Shown here piece after piece: positions 42,531-52,845 of a stretch of DNA of 64,000 bases (position 1 is its first letter; each line of letters starts with the position of its first letter). The notes below the pieces were generated by a model. The model was not told where the DNA came from. It saw nothing but the letters and a program-made list of their open reading frames with translations, and did not search any database. A program made the translations under genes and the position numbers. The stretch is from Neoceratodus forsteri (Eukaryota; Chordata; Ceratodontiformes; Ceratodontidae): assembly GCA_016271365.2 (NCBI GenBank), contig CM028131.1, positions 282,656,001 through 282,720,000 of the forward strand, read 5' to 3'.

Positions 42531-44198
42531 TGCCACGTCAGGGAGCCACCACCCTCACCGAGGATCTGCCTGCGCCCTCGGTGCAGCAGTCCCCGGTTAA
42601 GGTGTCCGAGCCAAGGAAAGAGCGGGTGTCCCCTGCTCCCTCCCAGGCCTGTCCTCGGACACACCGAGGATCTCGGTCTCGGACCTCTTCTTGGTCCAGT
42701 CGATCCCGCTGACATTGGCAGTCTCGGCACCGAGGTAAGCGGTGACGCCGCTCGTCCTCGTCTTCCTCCTCGGAAGTGGAGAGGCTTCGGCGCAAATTGC
42801 GTCGGCGCTACGAGGAACTGATGTGGCAGCAGTTACTTTTGTCCGGGAGCAAGTCGACACCGACGCCTTCCCCGGCCATCAAGTGGCTGTCACCCGAACG
42901 GCTGAAACAGCCTCTCGCTGCAGTCGAGATGCCCAAGCCTGGGCCGGTTGTTCGGCTTAAACCTGCTGCCCCACCGATTGTGGTGGAACCTCCGCCTCCA
43001 CAACCGAAATCGGAGGCGCTGACCAAGGACTGTCTGTCGAGTCAAGGCCTGCCCCACAGGTTGTCGGTCACCCTCACTCCCGACCGTCCTCGGCAGGTGG
43101 AGGGCGGCTCAGGCCCTAGGCAGCTCTTCGCGGACTCCTCGGAGTCCAACGATGACTCCTCCCTGTTCTCCAGGCCGGTTGACCTGGAGTCCTCCGGGGG
43201 CCAGTCACTGGACGAAAGCCCATCGTCCTTCATGGGTCTGCTTCAGCTCATCTTGGAGTCCACCGGGATGCATCTCGAGCCCGTGTCCAAGTGGGCCAAG
43301 TATCCCCTGACGGAGATACTGGACTGAGGGGATTCACCCACCGAGGCCTTTCCTGTGGCTGAGGCCATTGTCGGCCCAGCCTTGGAGCTTTGGCAGTGGT
43401 CTGCTTCCTGTCCTGCGCCCTCGGCCAGGATGGCCAGGAAGTATGCGGTCCCTACCGGCTCTTTGCCGGGTTTGAGCACCCTCTGCTGAGGGTTGGTCAC
43501 CACTAGCGCTTTTCCGGCGCCCGGGAACGCTTAGGACGTGGACATGCCCCTGACAAGGAGTCCAAAAGCTGGACTACGCCGGGCGCAAGGTGTATGCTGT
43601 GTCCTCCCTTGGCCTCCGCCAGGCCAACTCAGCCGTGCTGATGGCACACTTCTCCCACGCTCTCATGGGCTCCCTGGATGAGGTGATCCCTCATCTCCCG
43701 GCCAACCTGCAGACCACAGTGCGGCAGGTTCAGGACCAGGGTAGGACGGTGGCGAAGCAGCAGCTCCAAACAGCTCTGGACATAGGGGACACCTGTGCCA
43801 GATCAGTTGCGGCCGCGGTGGCCATGCGCCGCAGAGCATGGCTGAGGATGTCCACCTTCACGGCGGATACCCAGCACAAGTTGGCGTACGTCCCCTTCTT
43901 GGGGACTGACGTCTTCGACCCTGGAGTGGAAGGTCACTTCCAGCGGATCGAAAAGTCCAATGCCACTCTGGACTCGGTCACTTCCGCCCAGAAGGACAAA
44001 GGCCGCCGACAGCAGCAGCACAAGCCGTTTCGTCCTTCTGCGCCTGCGGCACGTCCGGCCCAACAGCACCAGCACCAGGGCCAGCAGGCTCGCGCTTGGC
44101 ATCCCAAACCCAAGCCCGCGGTTTCCTCCAGCAGGAAGCACGGAGGTAAAGGCCCAGGAGGTCCCTCGGCCGGTCCCTCCTCCAAGCCTGCCCAGTGA
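42531..44198 (+). pseudogene. DIRS-E gag-like ORF, 5'-truncated and frameshifted
   Basis: The Gag-like protein lacks its N-terminal Cys-rich region because the element is truncated. The 183-codon frame at 42,776-43,327 holds [19 protein letters not shown], a Pro-rich middle and an acidic FADSSESNDDSSLF stretch, ending KYPLTEILD at a TGA that DIRS-C shares (LTEILD then TAG). The next part (43,340-43,590) is frameshifted. The conserved C-terminal block at 43,590-44,198 has SSLGLRQANSAVLMAHF, MRRRAWLRMSTFTADTQ and YVPFLGTDVF, then a Gln/His/Pro-rich basic tail. The shared LTEILD-stop in C and E suggests that it may be an ancestral stop or recoding point. Confidence 0.8.
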
Positions 44199-44204
44199 TG
44201 GGTT

Positions 44205-45830
44205 GAGGGGTGTCGCCCCCAGCCTCGTCACTCCCCCCTGGGTTCCCCCCATGGGGGTAGGCTTCGCCACTTCCTTTCCGCCTGGTCCGCTATCACCACG
44301 GACTGCTGGGTGTTGGAGGTGGTAGGAAAGGGCCTGCCTCTGGAGTTTGAGCAGGCTCCACCCTTTCGAGCTGTCGCCCCTCGTGGGGCCACGGGGTCCG
44401 CAGCCTCGCTGTCAGCCCGCCGAGCCGATATTGCCCTGCTCCTCAAAATAGAGGTGATCAGGAAGGTGGTGGATCCTCCTCCAGACCCGGGGTTTGTGTC
44501 CAGGTATTTCCTGGTCCCAAAACAGATGGGGGGCTGGCGCCCCATTCTCGACCTGCACGACCTGAACAGGTTCCTAAGGTCTCAGACCTTCAGGATGGTC
44601 ACGCTGGCTCAGATAATCCCATCCTTGGAAAGAGGCATGTGGTTCTGTTCCCTGGACCTCCAGGATGCGTTCTTTCACATCCCAATCCGTCCGTCTCATT
44701 AGAGATTCCTCCACTTCAGAGCGGAGGGATCCCTTTATGAGTTCCGGACTATGCCCTTCGGGCTCTCCCTAGCTCCCAGGGTCTTCACCAAATGCATGGC
44801 AGTGGTGACAGCATTCCTGCAGCGCCGAAGGGAGCGGTCCAGAGATCTGGCCCTCCAGGTTTGCTCTCAGATTGGCCTCCTCATCAACAAGGCCAAGTCG
44901 GAACTCGTGCCAAAGCAGGTGATATATTTCATCAGGGCAGAGCTTGACTCTCTTCGAGCCAGAGCATGGCTCCCGGCGGACAGGGCCGAGGTTCTTTCCT
45001 CCTTTGCCCAACCATTTCAGGTTGGGAAATCGCGCCCTGCCCGGGACTTCCTGCGCCTCCTGGGCCTCATGGCGGCCTGCACCAGCGTGGTCCGTTGGGC
45101 CCGCTGGTACATGCGTCTCTTCAGTGGGACTGACAGCCAGTGGTCACAGTGCTCATCCATTGGACTGCCAGTGACAGTGACCCAGGGTATGTGGAACGCC
45201 TCCAGTGGTGGACCGTTCCGGCACATCTGCAGGAGGACATCCCATTTGTCCGCCCCAAGCCAACCGTCTCTATCGACCGATGCCTCTCTGATGGGTTGGG
45301 GTGCCCATCTGGGGAAGCACAGAGCGCACGGCCTCTGGTCCCCTCTGGAGTCCCGATGTCACATCAACCTGCTGGAGCTTCGAGCGGTTCGTCTAGCCCT
45401 CACCGCCTTCGCTCCGTTTCTACAGGGTCAAGTGGTTCAGGTTCAGGTGGACAATACCACGACCATGTACTACCTAAACTGCCAGGGCGGGACGCGCTCC
45501 ATGCCTTTGTGCAGGGAAGCTCTCCGCATATGGTCTCTCGTGCTCAGCCTGGAGGCGGATCTCCTCGCCATTCACGTGGCAGGAGCCTCCAACACCCTGG
45601 CCGATGCCCTAAGCCGGATAGGGGCTGCATCTCACGAGTGGTCTCTCCTGCCGGAGGTAGTACAAGATCTCTTCTCCCATTGGGGCACACCTCAGGCGGA
45701 CCTGTTTGCCTCCAGGGAGAATGCGAAGCTGAGACTGTTTCATGCCCCCTCAGCAGGGCTCGCTGCAGGGGGATGCCTTCTCGAGGTCGTGGACCCGGAC
45801 TCTTCTACGCCTTTCCCCCATTTCCCTTGA
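44205..45830 (+). pseudogene. DIRS-E reverse transcriptase/RNase H (catalytic block deleted)
   Basis: RT/RNase H in one frame. RT blocks: VLEVVGKGLPLEF, GFVSRYFLVPKQMGGWRPIL, FCSLDLQDAFFHIPIRPSH, then TAG (44,700-44,702, probably from CAG), MPFGLSLAPRVFTK and MAVVTAFLQRRR. Where DIRS-C has PFLDDWLIAG, this copy passes directly to ERSRDLALQ: 60 nt (20 codons) are missing near 44,830, in frame, with GGAG microhomology at the edges. The Asp-Asp pair is therefore absent. RNase H is well kept: STDASLMGWGAHLG, LELRAVRLAL, VQVDNTTTMYYL and ASNTLADALSR. The linker GTPQADLFASRENAK follows. RT cannot polymerise in this form. Confidence 0.9.
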
Positions 45831-47053
45831 TCCACAAGGTGCTTCTCAAGGTGAGGAGGGACAAGGCGCAGGTGATTCTGGTAGTCCCAGACTGGCCCCG
45901 CCAGTTCTGGTATCCAGTTCTCCTCAGTCTCAACTCCAGGCTCCTGAGGTGGCTTCCAGCCCACCAGGACCTGATCTCAGTCAATCAGGGGAAGGTATGC
46001 CATCCGGACCTTCAATCCCTGCACCTGTCAGCCTGGTTCCTGAGCAGCTAGAGTTCCAGGCCTTGGGTCTTTCCGACGAGGTCCTCAACGTCGTTGAGGC
46101 GTCCCGTAAGGAGTCGACCAGAAAATGCTACGCCTTTAAATGGAAGAGATTCTCCATTCCTGTTCCTTGGCAAGTATTCTGGAATACCTGTGGTCCCTTT
46201 CTCAGCAAGGGCTTTGGTCGATGACCCTTAAGGTGTACCTGGCAGCCATCTCTGCTTACCGAGCGCGGGCCGGGAAGCTGTCGGTGGCGCAGGGGAAGGT
46301 GGTCAGGCACTTTTTCAAAGGTCTTGATCACATATACCCTCTGATGTGAGAACCTCCACCTCCGTGGGATCTACTGCTGGTATTGGCTAAGCTCATGGGC
46401 AGGCCATTCGAACCGATGCACAGGCGTGACATCTCTCACCTGTCGTGGAAGACCGCCTTCTTGGTGGCTGTCATGTCAGCCAGAAGGATGGGAGAGCTCC
46501 AGGTGCTTTCCATCGAGTCTCCTTATCTGGTCTTCCACAGGGACAAGGTTGTCCTGCGCCCCCACTCGAAATTCCTTCCGAAGGTGGTGTCGGAGTTTCA
46601 CCTTAACCAGGTGTTGACTGTGCCGGTGTTCTACCCCAGTCATACCTCGGAGGCCAAATATAGGCTTCATACTCTGGACCCTAGAAGAGCGCTTGCTTAT
46701 TATAAGGAGCGAACGGCTGAAGTTCTGGGAGAGGTTCGCCAGCTGTTTGTCACCTACGCTGAAGCCGCACCTGGCAGACCTGCAGCCAAGCGGACGATAG
46801 GCAGGTGGGTCAGCTCCTGCATAGATCTCTGCTATAGGTTGGCGGGCATGGAGCCTCCCAGAGGGATAAGAGCTCATTCTACCCGCTCTACCGCTGCATC
46901 GGTAGCTGCTTCCAGGGACGTCCCTATCCAGGAAATCTGCAGGGCTGCTATCTGAAGTCAGCACATACCTTCATCACCCATTACCATATCGACCTTGAGT
47001 CACGCCGGGATGCTGGTTTTGGGGCCTCGGTTCTCCAGTCTTTATTCCCTAAG
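45831..47053 (+). pseudogene. DIRS-E tyrosine recombinase (frameshift before the nucleophile)
   Basis: The recombinase starts in another frame, overlapping the RT end; its core-binding domain lies at about 46,050-46,160 (VVEASRKESTRKCYAFKWKR). A frame change follows, and the catalytic domain at 46,383-46,955 has MSARRMGELQVLS (Arg I), VFHRDKVVLRPHSKFLPKV and the intact box II AHSTRSTAAS. A one-base shift at about 46,950 introduces a stop just before the nucleophile block; SAHTFITHYHID with Tyr and the terminal LQSLFPK are found in the next frame. All four catalytic residues exist, but they are not in one frame. Confidence 0.87.
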
Positions 47054-47100
47054 TAGGGTGTGTGCGCCTTGCCTCCCTCCTCCCGGAGAACTGCTAGGAC

Positions 47101-47207
47101 TCTGCCAGATAGTGTGGATGAACAACATATCCATGTCCCTAGAAATACAGGTTACTCACCTGTAACAGGAATTCTAGGAATGGTATATGTTGTTCATCCA
47201 TACGACC
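47101..47207 (+). repeat. DIRS-E ICR (intact)
   Basis: TCTGCCAGATAGTGTGGATG, then CATGTCCCTAGAAATACAGG complements a left terminus. GTTACTCACCTGTAACAGG, then TATGTTGTTCATCCA complements the right terminus at 47,380-47,420. It is the uninterrupted counterpart of the DIRS-C ICR and implies a left end that is no longer present here. Confidence 0.9.
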
Positions 47208-47244
47208 CAGCTGACCTCCCCGGCTTCGACACACAACCTGGCTT

Positions 47245-47420
47245 CCAGCGGGTTAGATCTGACGTCATGGGGCGGAGCCGAGAGTTTTACCACCCGGGTG
47301 GGTGGGAGGAGCCAGCTTGAAGACCTTCCGGCAAGATTTAAAGCGGCAAGGAACCTGCCAGATAGTGTGGATGAACAACATATACCATTCCTAGAACTCC
47401 TGTTACAGGTGAGTAACCTG
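47245..47420 (+). repeat. DIRS-E right ITR
   Basis: It contains GACGTCATGGGGCGGAGCC, ACCACCCGGGTGGGTGGGAG, GAGCCAGCTTGAAGACC and ATAGTGTGGATGAACAACAT, and ends CTCCTGTTACAGGTGAGTAA then CCTG. GTTAC and GTAAC flank a 6-bp AGGTGA centre. Confidence 0.88.
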
Positions 47421-47857
47421 TATATTTTAACTTATACACATCAAATTAGTACATATTAACAGATGGACTGATTAGATAAGAGGGGGTTGTGGGGGGTCAG
47501 CTGGGGGTGGCATTGTCTGAGGTGGGAGAGAGGTGGAGCTCTCAATCAAGTGAGGCCATCGTCAGATAATTGGCGGTAGGGGAGCGGGTTAAGAAAAAAG
47601 TGGCATATAGCAGAAAGATGTAAGGGGGGGTAGGTAAATGGAAAACTGGGGGCGAGGTACTGTCACATTAGCGCAGGCAGGTACAATTCATTTCAGAGCC
47701 AAGGAGAGATTTGAGCCCAGCTTTGAAGGTACTAATCTTGGTAGTATCATTGAGGTCAACAGGTAGTTCATTGTACCATTTCGGTCCTTGATACAGGATG
47801 GAGTTCTGGGCAAGTTTCGTCCTTTTGAAGGGAATCATCATCTTGTTAGCCACCACG
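47421..47857 (-). mobile_element. LINE 3' fragment (RT C-terminus)
   Basis: The minus strand encodes KRTKLAQNSILYQGPKWYNE, then LPVDLNDTTKISTFKAGLKS near 47,668-47,830. This is the C-terminal tail block (R-G-P-x-x-W-N-x-L-P) of CR1/L2/Rex-type RTs. The sequence toward 47,421 is 3' untranslated. It is cut at about 47,857, where DIRS recombinase sequence begins. Confidence 0.65.
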
Positions 47858-48096
47858 GTTTCTGAGTTTACCTTGACTCAGACCATACACTTGCTGGTGT
47901 ATTACCCTGAGCATTCTAATCAAGGGGAGGCTGTTCTGCACACGTTGGATGTGTACAGAATGTTACGTTATTACACAAATTGGACGAAGTCAGTCCGCAA
48001 AACTGATCAGCTTTTCGTTTCTTTTGCAGTCAAAAGAGAGGGTGCAGCAGTTTCAAAACAATGTTTATCCAAATGGTTGGCACACTGCGTTCTGTT
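47858..48096 (+). pseudogene. Isolated DIRS-A-type tyrosine recombinase fragment
   Basis: One frame reads VSEFTLTQTIHLLVYYPEHS, then NQGEAVLHTLDVYRMLRYYT and VSKQCLSKWLAHC. It is homologous to DIRS-A YR at about 13,210-13,450 (ESTLNQSIELPAFF to VSKQCLSKWLAHC). It covers only the middle of the catalytic domain and lacks box II and the nucleophile. It is followed by T-rich and (TG)n sequence and then by the pogo-like element. Confidence 0.85.
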
Positions 48097-48168
48097 TTTT
48101 TCTTTTTGTGTGTGTGTGTGTGTTTTTTCCCAGTATAAATTTTTTTTTTTCATGTAAAATGTCTTATG

Positions 48169-50450
48169 TATACTATATAGCAGGTTGAATTCACGTCCCA
48201 CAGATTTCACGGAGTTCAACCTACTATACATATTCGCGTCTGATTGAAATCGCATGGCTACTAGGTTTAGCAATACAGTTAAATGCCTGTCATCTCAGCA
48301 ATCTGCACTGCGCTATAAAGTCTGGCATTAGTTGCTCACTTTTTCATTGTCCTCGTCTCTGATCCCAGTATCTGTCATCCATTCCTCTGTCTACTGCACT
48401 GAGATTTCTCTGCTTCAATGGATTAAGTCTGGATCACAAACCAAAAGGAAATACCCTTTAGAGCTGAGCGCGTTGGACAGTGAATTACTGGCTGAGAGTC
48501 CTGGTGTGGAGTCGCATGTCGCAACCTCTGTTGTTAGGGAACTGGCAGCCTCGTTCCCCCCCTCCTTCAAAGAAAAGCAGACCCACAAGCAATGCGCACT
48601 ATACCCTTGACCTGCGATTTAAACTCTGCAAGTATGCAGTCGAGAATGGTGTTATGGCGGCTGTCCGCTTCCACATTTCACAATCGGGCACTGCTATTAA
48701 TGAAAGTACAGTCCGCAAGTTTAAAGCAGACTACCTGGCTGCATTTAATAAAGCAGCTGACCCCACCAACCTGTCGCCGTTACTTCCCCGAAAGCCCAGA
48801 GGCAGGCCAACACACCTGTCAGACGATTTCAAGGAGCAACTAAAAATAAAACATTCATTCAATCCACACAGAGGGGGCAGTAGTTAATGCCAGGGTGATG
48901 CACGCCATCGGTATTGTAAAAGCGAACTCCCCTCAGTTGTTGTGTGAGAATAGTGGTCATCTGCAGCTGACCCCAAAATGGGCGTGTTTTTTTTTTTTTT
49001 TAAATCGCATGGGGTTCAGTAAAAGGAAAGGGTCCAAGGTTGCTCGAAATGTCCCTATCGACTTTCCCAACTCAAAGGATTTTTTTTTTTAAAACCGTAT
49101 AGCTAAAGTTTGTGCCCAGGAGCTCATACCACCCGAGTTGGTAGTCATCTTAGACGAAATGGGTGTTAACATGGTCACAGTGGACCATGGAGGCAGCCGG
49201 GTCCCGCCAGGTATCGTTGACGGGCCTTGGTGACAAACGCCAGGTGTCTGCTGTCTTGGCTTGCACACTATTGGGTGACATGCTGCTACCGTAGGTAATC
49301 TACAAGGAGACGACCTCGGTGTGTACCCCATCCTGCAAGTTCCCATCTGCATGGCACAGCACCCAGTCTGAAAACCATTGGGCAAACAAGCACACAATGA
49401 TCAAGTTTATTGATCATGTTTTGCTGCCACATTTTGAGACCACGAAAATTCGACTGGGGCTACCAGAGGAGCAGAATGTCTATTGATACTGGACTTATAC
49501 CGAGCTCATAGTACAACTAATGTACTTGAGAAATTGGAAAAGTGTTCCATCATCCCAGTGTATGTCCCTGCGTCCTGTACAGACTCCCTGCAGCCCCTGG
49601 ATGTGTCAGTAAATAAGATCTTTAAAGATCTTTTAAAAGACAGTTTCACGCAGTGGTACGCTGTGTTAGTGTCTGAAAATATTTCTACTGGTATCCAGGA
49701 CTTCAAGATTGATTTGAAGCAGCTAACTCTAAAAGAGCATCACATCAGATGGATGAAAGCCAGTTTCAACATGTTGGCTACCAGGCGAGATGACATAGTG
49801 CGTGGATTTCGGCAAGCCGGGATACAGGAGCCACACACGAGCTGCTTGCATTTTGTAAGTACATCATTTATACATCTGTGCAGTGCTGGTTACATACTGT
49901 ACTGTAGATGATCAGAGTTGCTCAGTAATACTGTTTTTGCATTTTAGTGTGAAGAACGAGCAAAAGCACAGTAAATGTTTTAAGAAGCATGGTCTGTGAG
50001 TACTGTACTTTGGATTCTTTAAAGGATTCTACTCAGTGCCGTACAATGTGCTTATTTTTTTATTTTTTTGTTTTTGTTTAGGAGACAAGGAGAATAGGTC
50101 TGAACAAGACTGATTGAGACACAGTGAACTGGATATTTCAACTGCTAAAACACCAGTATCTTGGTGTTGTTTTAATTATACACGTTAAATAAAAACTGAC
50201 ACCTACTTTAAACTGTTGTCAGCTAGCATTAATGCGATGTGTGAGTGGGCTGCAAATAGCTGCAGCATGAATGAATGTCTGAGTATGTGATTAAGTAGCT
50301 GTGAGTAGCTGTTAACTTCATAGTGACAGAGCTCTACTTTAGTGCACAAGCACATACTGTATGTCATGTTTATTTCGCGTTTCCGTTTAATTTCGCTATA
50401 TAATAGTAAATAGCGAATATAGTGAAATATACCTGCTATACAGTATATAA
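48169..50450 (+). mobile_element. pogo/Tigger-like DNA transposon
   Basis: An element of about 2.3 kb with imperfect terminal inverted repeats. The left end reads TATACTATATAGCAGGT and the complement of the right end reads TATACTGTATAGCAGGT, with TA at the edges. It carries a single degenerate DDE transposase on the plus strand. Subterminal inverted repeats are present (AGGTTGAA/TTCAACCT at 48,182-48,222; TTCGCTAT/ATAGCGAA at 50,386-50,418). It lies between the DIRS/LINE scraps and the L1 3' end. Confidence 0.85.
48480..49975 (+). pseudogene. pogo/Tigger-like transposase (frameshifted)
   Basis: DDE transposase of the Tc1/mariner-pogo group. The N-terminal HTH-type region at 48,600-48,887 has LDLRFKLCKYAVENGVMAAV and NESTVRKFKADYLAAF, then KPRGRPTHLSDDF. 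The catalytic core is broken across frames: VVILDEMGV (first Asp, near 49,145), a GSRQVSLTGLGDKRQVSAVL block, NHWANKHTMIKFIDHVLLPH, then 49,483-49,911 with ILDLYRAHST (second Asp) and SLQPLDVSVNKIFKDLLKD (third Asp). The DDD acidic triad is visible. Poly-T runs at 48,989 and 49,081 mark frame breaks. A GTAAGT at 49,855 and TTTTAG at 49,949 could bound a small 3' intron. Confidence 0.85.
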
Positions 50451-50454
50451 TACA

Positions 50455-50695
50455 TTTAGGACTTGATATCATTAGAATTGTCTTCTACTCCCAATGTGAA
50501 CACAGTTCATTCTCTGGATATGAAGGTACAAAACGTCTTACTACATAAATTCATTTCAATCTTAAAATAGGAGGCAATATATTCATAACTTCTTTCCAGT
50601 CTGTGTTATTGACTTCTTGAGATAGTTTTATCTTCTCTATATATTCTGAAAAATTTTTCTAAATACATTAATTCACAAAATATGTGTATCCAGCC
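50455..50695 (-). pseudogene. L1/Tx1-like ORF2 C-terminus, distal segment
   Basis: The minus strand reads WIHIFCELMYLEKFFRIY, a stop, and a Y-containing tail near 50,590. This matches the extreme C-terminus of L1-type ORF2 (W-x-x-E-x-x-x-L-E-K, then Y). It continues the ORF2 fragment at 61,946-63,325, from which it is separated by DIRS-F. The 3' end is near 50,455, against the pogo-like terminus. Confidence 0.7.
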
Positions 50696-50860
50696 ATTCA
50701 GACCCCAGGAAATCTTACTGTATTCTGACTTATGCGGTATGGTCTTACCATAGGACTGCCCCAGAGCCAAAATGGTTAATAGAACCTGTGCAAATGATGG
50801 AATGCTAGGCTCGAGCTCTGTTTTCAAATCACTGTCCCTGGTAAACCGTTCTAAACTGCC
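50696..50860 (+). repeat. DIRS-F left ITR
   Basis: Inverse complement of 61,748-61,945: CAGGAAATCTTACTGTATTC, CATAGGACTGCCCC, AAATGGTTAATAGAACC, ATGATGGAATGCTAGG, CTCGAGCTC, CAAATCACTGTCCCTGGTAA and AACTGCCAGATTC. The complement of its outer edge opens the ICR. Confidence 0.9.
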
Positions 50861-51285
50861 AGATTCTTTACTCCGCTTGCCTCAGTAAGACGTCTCTGGA
50901 GAGCTCTCCTTCATCGCTTGAAGAAACTTTATTTTTCTCTGTTTATTCACTAGTAAAATTTATTTTTTTGGTATTCCTTTCACTGTCCTTGGTTTCAGGT
51001 AGTAATTGTGTAGATTTTAGTCAAGTAGGGGTAAGTTGTCGCTTTCCTCCTGGTTCTTTGACCGAGGGGGAACCGACAGTCTTCCTGTGCCATTTTACTA
51101 ATTCAATTAGAGTTAAATTTTCTGTACCGACTCAGCATAGTTGGTTTTTAGCATTTATCTGTGTTTTAACTGGGGTAACTCCTGGTTTTATTTGTTTTAA
51201 ATTCAGCCGGGTAACTCCTGGTATCTTACCGTATTTTTCATTCTGGGGTAACTTAGATAGATGGTTTAAAAGACTGTCGGAAAGA

Positions 51286-52640
51286 ATGGCGGATAAGGCT
51301 GCGAACCCAGCCGCAGACCAACCGGATGAACCGGGAGAGCTGCCCTCTGAAAGGGGCGATAGCTCTATTTCAAAAAAACGAACAGCAAATAAGGCTGCTG
51401 AACCGGCCGTTGCGATCAAGAGAAAGAAGAAGGAAAAGCACCAGGAACCACAACCTAAACAAACCGCGGTTCCTTCCGCCGAGGAGATCGCTAACGTGAT
51501 TAGGATTATCTAGTCATTACAATCCCCGGGTCCGGTTGACAAGCAACCGTTTCCACAAACTCCCAGTTCAAATGTTGTCCCTGGTTTAATAGACCAAGGT
51601 GGGGATACTTATGGGGACAACAACTTTGGAAATGAGCCTGATGAAGATGATGAGGATTTTGGGGACCCTATTGATCCAGATATTTCCCCTAATCCTCACA
51701 GACCAGTTTCCCCTGACAAGGGAACAGATAATTTTACCTCTTATTTTGTTTTTATGAAGCAAGTGGCTAAATTCCTCGACCTCCCATCCTAGGAATCTGC
51801 AGAGGATGAGGAGGAAGAGGATTATAAGGAGATGATGAATGTGCTCCCATCAAAGAGGCTACTCCTCCCTCTTCACAAGTCTCTAAGAAAGCAGACTATG
51901 AAGGTTTTGCAACCCCCCACTTCCATTCCACCCACAGACAGGAGGTGGCTAGGAAATACTGGGTAGCTAAGTCTGGGGCCGAGTTCCTCTCTGGGCACCC
52001 CATCCATGAAGGTGTGGTACAGGCTGCAGCTTGTGACAAAGCTGGCATCCCTCTGGCCTCTCACCCTCCAGACAAGGATTCTAGGAGGGTGGATTCCATA
52101 GCAAAAAAAGTGTATTTGGGTTCTTCTCTGGCTGTCAGGCAGGCATCTTACATGGCCTATACAGCAGATATCAAAAAAAATATGTGGACCACAGTTCTAC
52201 CAATTGCTAAGGCAGACCCCCTCTTATGGCTGCTGACCTGGAGGAGGTTGCAAAAATGAGTATTGAAGCTGCTAAGAAGCAGTTTGGGATGGCAGTGGAC
52301 TCAAATGACACTGCATCCAGGCAGACGGCATCTGCTGTGTCCCTCAGAAGGTTTGCCTGGCTTAGAACCACTAACCTGACACAGATACCCAAACTAAGGC
52401 CATGGATTTTCCATTGAGCCTGTGACTCTGTTTGGGGAGCAAACAGAGGCATATATGAAAAAAATGGATGGATACAAGGCTGCATATAAAGTGCAGCAGC
52501 CAAAGAGAGAGCGGCTACCACCATAACCTCAGGTATTTCCCCAGTATCAGCCCAGGGGATACGTCAGAGGCAGGGGCAGAAGGAGCAATGGCCGCACTAC
52601 ACCCAGTATTCAGCCAGTAGCTCAGTTCAAACAGACACGC
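51286..52640 (+). pseudogene. DIRS-F gag-like ORF1 (short N-terminus, stops)
   Basis: The ATG at 51,286 opens MADKAANPAADQPDEPGELP, continues SERGDSSISKKRTANKAAEP and a basic IKRKKKEKHQ stretch, and reaches EEIANVIRII before a TAG at 51,511-51,513. This aligns with the region after the Cys-rich cluster of DIRS-B gag; the CxxC/CxxC cluster itself is absent. The C-terminal domain is at 51,900-52,480 in other frames (DKDSRRVDSIAKKVY, SLAVRQASYMAYTA, SAVSLRRFAWLRTTNLTQ). Several stops are present (for example 51,790 and 52,258). The missing Cys cluster may be a family trait or an internal deletion. Confidence 0.75.
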
Positions 52641-52845
52641 TGAGCTGACTGTTCGGGTCACCTCCCCAACTCCAGTAGGGGGCAGGCTGCCTACTTCCAG
52701 GAGTGGAAGAATGTCACCACAGACAATTGGGTTCTGGAAGTAGTGGGCCAGGGACTTGTCCTCAGCTTCAAAGCTATGCCAAAGCTGAGGTCAAGAGTTT
52801 TCAAACCCTCTTCCCCATCAGAAACAGCCCTGCTGGAAAAGGAAG
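52641..52845 (+). pseudogene. DIRS-F RT, N-terminal part before DIRS-G
   Basis: One frame reads AAYFQEWKNVTTDNWVLEVV, then GQGLVLSFKAMPKLRSRVF and ETALLEKEVQ up to about 52,850. This equals the N-terminal leader of RT in B (AYFVQDWESLTSDKWVLEVV). The frame continues at 58,479 with ALCYK once DIRS-G is skipped, which confirms that G interrupts this gene. Confidence 0.88.

Larger units (their letters stand above)
42531..47420 (+). mobile_element. DIRS-E, DIRS element lacking its left end
   Basis: A plus-strand DIRS of the DIRS-C family. It enters in mid-gag at about 42,531 with no left ITR, then gag, RT/RNase H, YR, ICR (47,101-47,207) and right ITR (47,245-47,420). The abrupt start next to the Crypton means either that the left 1.8 kb was deleted or that a rearrangement joined the two. 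GC-rich coding sequence is better kept than in C: RT/RNase H has one stop and one in-frame deletion, YR two frame changes. Because it is intact around gag, it serves as the reference that fixes the LINE borders in DIRS-C. Confidence 0.88.
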
